A stretch of DNA of 7,355 nt from Bacteroidales bacterium. GTDB taxonomy: Bacteria; Bacteroidota; Bacteroidia; Bacteroidales; Dysgonomonadaceae. The stretch's first letter is position 1. Each line of letters starts with the position of its first letter. Position numbers and translations under genes: made by a program. Location: assembly GCA_012518155.1 (NCBI GenBank), contig JAAYTC010000362.1:1-7355 (forward strand). Direction: 5' to 3'. Under the pieces are notes generated by a model, which was given only the letters and a program-made list of their open reading frames with translations, was not told the origin of the DNA and ran no database searches. Shown in pieces: positions 1-5,358 of this stretch.

Positions 1-1253
1 CGGTAAAAGCTACCAACGTGGGATACGATGAATTGGCCACCGTGGAGGGACGCCTTGCCCAAGTGGTTAAAATTATTGGGGAAGAGGTGACGCTACAGAT
101 TTTTGAAGGGACCGAGGGCATTCCCACCAACGCTGAAGTGATCTTCATGGGCAGTTCCCCTTCGCTGAAGGTGAGCGACCAGCTGGCGGGCCGGTTTTTC
201 AATGCCTTTGGAGAGCCGATTGATGGGGGGCCTGTGCCGGAAGGAGAGGTACGTGCCATAGGGGGGCCTTCCGTGAATCCTGTGCGTAGGAAACAGCCTT
301 CGGAGTATATCGCAACAGGAATAGCGGGTATCGACTTGAATAACACGCTTGTTTCGGGACAAAAGATCCCCTTTTTCGCGGATCCTGACCAGCCGTTTAA
401 CCAGGTGATGGCCACCGTGGCATTGCGTGCGGAGACCGATAAAATTATTCTCGGAGGGATGGGGATGACGAACGACGACTACCTCTATTTTAAGAACGTG
501 TTTAGCAACGCGGGGGCGCTGGATCGGATCATATCGTTTATGAACACCACCGAAGACCCTGCCGTGGAGCGCTTGCTGGTACCCGATATGGCACTTACCG
601 CTGCCGAATATTTCGCGGTGGATAAAAACGAAAACGTGCTGGTGCTGCTGACCGATATGACATCGTATGCCGATGCCTTATCGATTGTGTCGAACCGTAT
701 GGATCAAATTCCATCGAGGGACTCGATGCCGGGATCGCTCTATTCTGACCTTGCCAAGATTTATGAGAAGGCAGCACAGTTTCCTAAGGGAGGCTCCATC
801 ACCATCGTGGCTGTAACCACCTTGTCGGGAGGCGACATCACGCATGCTGTTCCTGATAATACCGGGTATATCACAGAGGGACAGCTATTCTTGCGCATGG
901 ATAGCGATACAGGAAAGGTGATCGTGGATCCGTTCCGATCGCTTTCGCGACTAAAACAGTTGGTGCAGGGAACCAAAACACGTGAAGATCATCCGCACGT
1001 GATGAACGCGGCCGTACGTCTTTACGCCGATGCTTCGAACGCTAAAACAAAACAAGAGAGTGGATTCGATTTAACAAATTACGACGAGCGGACCCTAGCC
1101 TTCGCGAAGGACTACTCGAACGACTTACTTGCAATTGATGTGAACTTGACCACCGAAGAGATGCTCGATAAAACATGGAGCCTGCTCTCGAAACATTTTA
1201 GGCCCGCGGAAGTGAACATGAGACAAGAATTAGTAGACAAGTACTGGAAATAA
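1..1253 (+). CDS. ntpB: V/A-type ATPase subunit B (non-catalytic head subunit), 5'-truncated by window edge
   Basis: This is the regulatory, non-catalytic subunit that alternates with catalytic A in the A3B3 head of the membrane-bound V/A-type ATPase. The frame is open from base 3 with no stop, reading VKATN before the GTG at 18, so that GTG is an internal valine codon and the true start lies upstream; about 25 N-terminal residues are probably missing. Counting from the codon at 18, family landmarks are NAFGEPIDGGP (62-72), GPSVNPVRRKQPSE (83-96), the ATGIAGID segment (99-106), DMTSYADAL (213-221) and RMDQIPSRDSMPGSLYSDL (227-245), which carries the conserved arginine near the A/B nucleotide interface. 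The place where a P-loop would sit reads GQKIPFFADPDQPFN (114-128) and lacks the Gly-Lys-Thr/Ser of a Walker A motif, as expected for a B subunit. The C-terminus is intact. The gene for D begins 3 nt after the stop, so the two are co-transcribed. Family assignment is secure. Confidence 0.96.
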   Translation, partial: VKATNVGYDELATVEGRLAQVVKIIGEEVTLQIFEGTEGIPTNAEVIFMGSSPSLKVSDQLAGRFFNAFGEPIDGGPVPEGEVRAIGGPSVNPVRRKQPSEYIATGIAGIDLNNTLVSGQKIPFFADPDQPFNQVMATVALRAETDKIILGGMGMTNDDYLYFKNVFSNAGALDRIISFMNTTEDPAVERLLVPDMALTAAEYFAVDKNENVLVLLTDMTSYADALSIVSNRMDQIPSRDSMPGSLYSDLAKIYEKAAQFPKGGSITIVAVTTLSGGDITHAVPDNTGYITEGQLFLRMDSDTGKVIVDPFRSLSRLKQLVQGTKTREDHPHVMNAAVRLYADASNAKTKQESGFDLTNYDERTLAFAKDYSNDLLAIDVNLTTEEMLDKTWSLLSKHFRPAEVNMRQELVDKYWK

Positions 1254-1256
1254 ATA

Positions 1257-1886
1257 ATGGCAATTAAATTTCAATATAATAAAACTTCACAACAGCTGTT
1301 AGAGAAGCAGCTAAACATTCGTGAGCGAGCGCTTCCCACCTTGCAAAGTAAGGAGACAGCACTTCGTATGGAGGTAAAAAAAGCCAAAAAAGAGATCGAC
1401 CAGCTTGAAAAAGAGCTGGAAGAGAAGGTGGTCTCCTACGATAAGATGATGGCGATGTGGAGCGAATTTGACCCAGCATTGATTAGTGTGAAAGATGTGC
1501 GCCTATCGAGAAGAAAGATTGCCGGGGTTAAAATCCCTATTCTAGAGGGAGTGGAGTTTGATATTAAAGAGTTTAGCCTATTTAATCGTCCAAAATGGTT
1601 CTTAGATGGTTTGAAGACGGTAGAGGAACTGGCGGAGATTGGTATCCGGAGAGACTTTCATCTTATCCGGCTAAATAATATCGAGTATGCGCGAAAGAAA
1701 ACAACGCAAAAGGTAAACCTTTTTGAGAAGGTGCAGATTCCGGGGTATCAAGAGGCTATCTTAAAGATAAAAAGATACCTCGAGGATGAGGAGAATCTCT
1801 CTAAATCATCCCAGAAGATCATGCGGAAGCATCAAGAAGAAAGAAGAGAGAAACAAAAAAGAGAGGGAGGCGAAGGTATATGGTAG
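1257..1886 (+). CDS. ntpD: V/A-type ATPase subunit D (central stalk)
   Basis: Subunit D is the long coiled-coil axle that turns inside the A3B3 head and transmits ATP hydrolysis to the c-ring. The 209-residue product has the normal length and layout: an N-terminal helix rich in Lys/Glu heptads (about 10-68), a central globular segment (about 70-135), and a C-terminal helix whose KVNLFEKVQIPGYQEAI (about 152-168) matches the family pattern of a conserved Asn then Glu followed by an Ile-Pro turn. The tail is highly charged (EERREKQKREGGEGIW). The ATG at 1257 lies 3 nt past the B stop and no upstream in-frame alternative is needed. Its last seven bases overlap the start of subunit I, and the tail codons also supply that gene's ribosome binding site. 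No gene for central-stalk subunit F lies beside it, although D normally pairs with F. Confidence 0.93.
   Translation: MAIKFQYNKTSQQLLEKQLNIRERALPTLQSKETALRMEVKKAKKEIDQLEKELEEKVVSYDKMMAMWSEFDPALISVKDVRLSRRKIAGVKIPILEGVEFDIKEFSLFNRPKWFLDGLKTVEELAEIGIRRDFHLIRLNNIEYARKKTTQKVNLFEKVQIPGYQEAILKIKRYLEDEENLSKSSQKIMRKHQEERREKQKREGGEGIW
1863..1870 (+). promoter_or_regulatory. Shine-Dalgarno sequence for subunit I, inside the D gene
   Basis: The purine block GAGGGAGG ends 9 nt before the ATG at 1880. It supports that ATG over the in-frame ATG at 1892, which would be 21 nt away. It lies within the last codons of subunit D, where it encodes part of the Arg-Glu-Gly-Gly tail, so translation of I is probably coupled to translation of D. 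Other starts in this window have weaker purine leaders, which makes this one stand out. Confidence 0.55.
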
Positions 1887-3697
1887 CAACAATGAGAAAA
1901 TTTGTATTCCTAGCATTCCACAAGGATTATGACGCGTTCTTGCACGAGTTGAGGGACTTGGGTATGATTCATGTTGCCGAACAAGGGCGCAGTGAAATGG
2001 ACGAGGAGCAACTTGATAAATACCTGATCCAAGCAAAACAATTGGAGGAAGCGGAAAAATTGTTGAGAAGAAGGATTGATAAAAAATCGAAGGATCCACT
2101 CAATGAGCCGGATGCTGAATTCGGGAGAACAATACCGGCAGAAATAGAGAAAATTGAAAACAGAATATCATCTCTGAATCAGCAACTTCAAGTTGCTGAA
2201 AAGGAAAAGGAAGCATTAAAGCCATGGGGCAATTTTGACCCGGAAAACATCAAGCGTTTGGAGCAGGCGGGATACCATATTGGATTCTTCATAGCACCCA
2301 ACATCCAGTTTGACCCGGAATGGGAGGAACTTCACGATATAGTTATCGTGGAGAAAAATTCTTCGAGAACCTACTTTATCACGTTGAGCAAGGATGGGAG
2401 CATGTCGAATGTTCTGAACCTGGAAGAGGAAAAGTTGCCCGATGTATCCTTGGATAAACTGGACGAAGTAATTGCCTCGCTACGAGAAAAAATAGAGGAA
2501 CAGGAACAGGCACTCACCTCATTGACGAAAGACATTCCCTCGTTGGAAGCTGCTTTGAAAGAAGTGGAGTCGGAAATAACATTCACACGTGTAGTGCAAA
2601 GCGGTACACCTGTGGCCGATAACAAGGTGATTGTGCTTCAAGGATGGTCTCCCGAAGAAAACGTGGGTGAGATATCGGAGTACTTGAAATCGAAAAGTGT
2701 TTATTTTGAGGTGTTTGAGCCGGAACCGGAAGATGATGTTCCCATCAAGTTCAAGAATAACCGCTTTACGCGCTTGTTTGAACCGATTGCGGAACTGTAC
2801 ATGCTGCCTAAATATAACGAGATTGACTTAACCCCGTTCTTTGCACCATTTTATATGATTTTCTTTGGGCTCTCGCTCGGTGATATCGGCTACGGGGCTT
2901 TCGTGTTGCTAATTACAACGCTCGCGAAAATTCTGAAGAAAGATACCATGGGCAAGTCGATGCGAGGCATTATAACGCTTGCACAGATTCTGGGAGCTTC
3001 CACGATGCTGTGTGGACTTCTCACGGGTGGATTCTTTGGATATAGCATCTATGATATCAACGTGCCGTTTTTCCAAAACATGAAAGATCAGGTGTTCTTT
3101 GATAACTCGCAGATGTTTATGCTATCGCTCGTGTTGGGGGTGGTACAGATTATGTTTGGTATGTTTATTAAGATATTTAATCGCACCAAGCAGTTCGGAT
3201 TTCCACACGCTCTTTCTTCCATCGGATGGTTTTTATTTCTCATGAGCTTTATCGTGGCTTACTTGTTTCCCTCATTTATGCCAATGGCAGGCACCATTCA
3301 CTATGGTGTGATGATTGCAACGGGAATATTGATCGTATTCTTTAACTCCCCCGGAAAGAATATTTTAGTCAACATGGGAACTTCGTTGTGGGACACCTAC
3401 AATATGGCCACCGGACTGTTAGGAGATATATTATCGTATATCCGGCTGTTTGCTCTGGGGTTATCAGGTGGAATCTTGGCCAGCGTGTTTTCGAGTCTCG
3501 CGACGGGAATGAGCCCAGACAATGTAATCTTAGGGCCGCTAGTGACTATCCTGATTTTCGTGGCCGGGCACGCCATCAATATGTTCATGAACGCGCTGGG
3601 AGCGTTCGTGCATCCGTTGCGACTCACCTTCGTGGAATTTTATAACAACTCGGACTTCACGGGTGGAGGGAAAAAATACACCCCTTTCAAAAGGTAG
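1880..3697 (+). CDS. ntpI: V/A-type ATPase subunit I (membrane stator, a-subunit homologue)
   Basis: Subunit I is the static membrane subunit that provides the two ion half-channels beside the c-ring and anchors the peripheral stalks. The 605-residue length is typical of the bacterial form. Residues 1 to about 310 are soluble and include two coiled-coil stretches (about 50-113 and 190-232). From about 316 the protein is membrane-embedded, with about seven or eight helices. Diagnostic motifs are FFAPFYMIFFGLSLGDIGYG (320-339), DILSYIRLFALGLSGG (516-531) and HPLRLTFVEFYNN (578-590). R522 corresponds to the essential arginine of this family (Arg735 in yeast Vph1p) and R581 to the second conserved arginine. 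The C-terminal GGGKKYTPF is also standard. The gene overlaps D by 7 nt and ends in tandem in-frame stops (TAGTAG, 3695-3700). Nothing suggests truncation or a frameshift. Confidence 0.96.
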   Translation: MVATMRKFVFLAFHKDYDAFLHELRDLGMIHVAEQGRSEMDEEQLDKYLIQAKQLEEAEKLLRRRIDKKSKDPLNEPDAEFGRTIPAEIEKIENRISSLNQQLQVAEKEKEALKPWGNFDPENIKRLEQAGYHIGFFIAPNIQFDPEWEELHDIVIVEKNSSRTYFITLSKDGSMSNVLNLEEEKLPDVSLDKLDEVIASLREKIEEQEQALTSLTKDIPSLEAALKEVESEITFTRVVQSGTPVADNKVIVLQGWSPEENVGEISEYLKSKSVYFEVFEPEPEDDVPIKFKNNRFTRLFEPIAELYMLPKYNEIDLTPFFAPFYMIFFGLSLGDIGYGAFVLLITTLAKILKKDTMGKSMRGIITLAQILGASTMLCGLLTGGFFGYSIYDINVPFFQNMKDQVFFDNSQMFMLSLVLGVVQIMFGMFIKIFNRTKQFGFPHALSSIGWFLFLMSFIVAYLFPSFMPMAGTIHYGVMIATGILIVFFNSPGKNILVNMGTSLWDTYNMATGLLGDILSYIRLFALGLSGGILASVFSSLATGMSPDNVILGPLVTILIFVAGHAINMFMNALGAFVHPLRLTFVEFYNNSDFTGGGKKYTPFKR

Positions 3698-3811
3698 TAG
3701 GCCACGGGAGGCACAAGAGATATAAGTAACAGATAAAAAACAATCATATAACGAATCACGAATCGTATCATTATAAAAATAATTCAACAACATAATTAAA
3801 AAAGCGACTAA
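3698..3811 (+). promoter_or_regulatory. AT-rich intergenic leader upstream of subunit K
   Basis: This 114-nt stretch is the only sizeable gap inside the operon. It is very A-rich near the start codon (AAAAAAGCGACTAA before the ATG) and has no Shine-Dalgarno match, a pattern that in Bacteroidota often accompanies efficient translation. It holds a small tandem repeat of ACGAATC (3751-3757 and 3758-3764). I see no convincing TAnnTTTG promoter element and no strong hairpin. Since the c-ring needs about ten K subunits per complex, a separate translation enhancer or mRNA-processing site here would make sense, but that is inference. Confidence 0.35.
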
Positions 3812-4273
3812 ATGGAAACAAATTTATTAATTGCCTATACAGGTATAGCAATTATGCTAGCGCTCTCGAGTATAGGAAGTGCCTACGGGGTTACTATTGT
3901 AGGAAATGCCGCGATTGGAGCGGCTAAGAAAGTGGACGGGAAATTTGGTAACTTCCTTGTTTTAACGGCACTTCCCGGAACACAGGGTCTCTACGGCTTC
4001 GCGGGTTACTTTATGTTCCAAAGCATCTTTAACGTGTTAACACCCGAGATCACGCTGATTCAAGCATGGGCCACGTTAGCATCAGGACTGGTGTTAGGCT
4101 TCGTTGGGCTCCTCTCTGCTATTCGCCAAGGCCAAGTTTGTGCCAATGGTGTTGTAGCAATTGGACAGGGTCACGATGCATTTGGAAATACACTTATTTT
4201 AGCTGTATTCCCCGAGCTTTACGCGATTATCGCGCTTGCCGCGGCCTTCCTTATGGGAACCGCCGTTGCATAA
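3812..4273 (+). CDS. ntpK: V/A-type ATPase subunit K (c-ring proteolipid, four helices)
   Basis: Subunit K forms the rotating ring that carries ions across the membrane. The 153-residue protein is a fused pair of helical hairpins: helices at about 5-28, 46-75, 82-108 and 125-150, with the glycine-rich packing typical of the family. The first hairpin carries LPGTQGLYGF (54-63) and has no carboxylate; the second carries FPELYAI (133-139) with the single ion-binding glutamate E135. Compared with the Na+-binding residues of E. hirae NtpK (L61, T64, Q65, Q110, E139), this protein has L54, T57, Q58, Q106 and E135 at matching positions, so sodium coupling is plausible. One carboxylate per four helices halves the ion number per rotation relative to an F-type ring. 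The start ATG has an A-rich leader rather than a clear ribosome binding site. The gene is last in the operon and is followed by a terminator. Confidence 0.96.
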   Translation: METNLLIAYTGIAIMLALSSIGSAYGVTIVGNAAIGAAKKVDGKFGNFLVLTALPGTQGLYGFAGYFMFQSIFNVLTPEITLIQAWATLASGLVLGFVGLLSAIRQGQVCANGVVAIGQGHDAFGNTLILAVFPELYAIIALAAAFLMGTAVA

Positions 4274-4306
4274 CGGAGTTTATCGATCTACTATAACAAA
4301 CTGAAT

Positions 4307-4346
4307 AAGGGGTGATTCCTATTATGGTATCACCCCTTGTTTTATT
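4307..4346 (+). terminator. Rho-independent terminator after the V-ATPase operon
   Basis: A perfect 10-bp inverted repeat, AAGGGGTGAT (4307-4316) and ATCACCCCTT (4329-4338), encloses a 12-nt loop and is followed by TTTT-A-TT. It begins 33 nt after the stop of subunit K. The CDF gene ends at 4354 on the opposite strand, so the hairpin lies between convergent genes. It may also act on the - strand, but the tract downstream of the stem in that direction (ATTCAGTTTGTTAT) is a poorer T-run. Confidence 0.85.
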
Positions 4347-4353
4347 CGTTATT

Positions 4354-5292
4354 TTATTCGTCCGTCTCCGAGCGATAGTCGCCCATTTCTAACCGGTCAA
4401 TTCCAATGTCCCTCATCGAGGCGGGATCGTCCACCGGCTCCAGGTGAGTATGCACGGTGACCGGCTCGTCGAACAAGTTCACGATGGACTCTTCGATCTC
4501 GTCCGCGTGGTCGTGTCCTTTTTTCACGCTCCAGTCTCCCGGGACCAGCACGTGGAGGATAATGAATTTTCGTTGCCCCGCCACCCGCGTTAGCAGGGAA
4601 TGGTATTCGATCTGGCGTTTCTTCAGCGAGTCCAGGTAGGTGGTAATCCTCTCCAGATCCTCATCAGGAATGGAGGCATCCATCAGTCCACTCGCGGAGC
4701 GGCTCAACAGTCTATAACCGATATAGATGATATGAATGGCTACCAGTATAGCGATGATCGGGTCAATTATGTACCAGCCGGTGTAGCGAACAATCACGAT
4801 CCCTGCCATCACCCCCACGGAGGTCCAAACGTCGGTTATTAAATGTCTGCCGTTCGCTTCCACCAAAAGCGACCGTCGGCGCTGCCCGATACGAATCAAG
4901 ATGAATCCTACCACTAAATTGATTGCCGTGGCAAGAAGCGAGAAGAGTAGACCGGTGTGAATATTCTCGATCGGATAGGGATCGAAAATGCGAGGGAGGG
5001 ACGACCAGATGATACTAAAAGAGGCAATCAGGATCAATGCACCTTCAGCCGCGCTTGAAAAATACTCCGCTTTGCTATGCCCAAACTCATGTTTCTCATC
5101 CGCCGGTTTTTGCGCCAGTTTGAGCATCACGAAGGCGAAGATGGCGGCAAACAGGTTCACGAACGACTCCAGCGCATCCGACAGAAATCCCATGGAACCG
5201 GTCACCCGGTACGCGTAGAATTTCAACAGGATTGTTACTACCGCTGCCGCCAGGGAGAGGTAGATAAACGGTTGAAGTGATTTATGTTTCAT
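4354..5292 (-). CDS. Cation diffusion facilitator (CDF) family metal efflux transporter
   Basis: CDF proteins are inner-membrane antiporters that export divalent metals such as Zn2+, Fe2+, Mn2+ or Cd2+ in exchange for protons. The 312 residues show six membrane helices (about 8-28, 34-60, 80-100, 112-135, 150-168, 173-195) and a cytoplasmic C-terminal domain (about 205-290). Aligned by eye with E. coli FieF, transport site A is E42, N46, H150 and D154, where FieF has Asp, Asp, His, Asp. The interfacial site is conserved as D65, H68 and H72 in HEFGHSKAE. The C-terminal metal positions are H231, H247, H260, H281 and H283, with H283 replacing an Asp of FieF. TM5 therefore keeps HxxxD while TM2 carries ExxxN, so the metal cannot be named from sequence. 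The ATG at 5292 is the only good start in frame. The gene lies 66 nt after the rhamnosidase stop on the same strand and probably has its own promoter. Confidence 0.93.
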   Translation of the reverse strand: MKHKSLQPFIYLSLAAAVVTILLKFYAYRVTGSMGFLSDALESFVNLFAAIFAFVMLKLAQKPADEKHEFGHSKAEYFSSAAEGALILIASFSIIWSSLPRIFDPYPIENIHTGLLFSLLATAINLVVGFILIRIGQRRRSLLVEANGRHLITDVWTSVGVMAGIVIVRYTGWYIIDPIIAILVAIHIIYIGYRLLSRSASGLMDASIPDEDLERITTYLDSLKKRQIEYHSLLTRVAGQRKFIILHVLVPGDWSVKKGHDHADEIEESIVNLFDEPVTVHTHLEPVDDPASMRDIGIDRLEMGDYRSETDE

Positions 5293-5344
5293 TGCATCCC
5301 GATTGGATGGACCACCTCCAGAAGCAGCCTCATCCCACCAAATA

Positions 5345-5352
5345 CAAAAGTA
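5345..5352 (-). promoter_or_regulatory. Candidate Bacteroidota-type -7 promoter element for the CDF gene
   Basis: On the - strand the bases read TACTTTTG, an exact match to the TAnnTTTG -7 consensus of the Bacteroidota primary sigma factor. It starts 7 nt after the rhamnosidase stop codon and would place transcription start near 5338, giving a leader of roughly 46 nt before the CDF ATG. No convincing TTTG -33 element lies at the expected distance, and an 8-mer with two free positions occurs by chance fairly often, so the call rests on location and match together. Confidence 0.42.
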
Positions 5353-5358
5353 GCCATT

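Noticed and set aside
18..20. GTG at 18 as the start of subunit B
   Set aside because: The frame continues upstream to the window edge with plausible subunit sequence (VKATN before it), and B subunits normally have more N-terminal residues; it is an internal valine codon.
3388..3645. 85-residue + strand frame inside subunit I
   Set aside because: Out-of-frame shadow of the conserved membrane domain of subunit I, with no independent support.
3751..3764. Tandem ACGAATC repeat as a regulator-binding site or part of a larger array
   Set aside because: Only two 7-base copies, with no further copies nearby and no dyad symmetry; noted within the leader but not called an operator.
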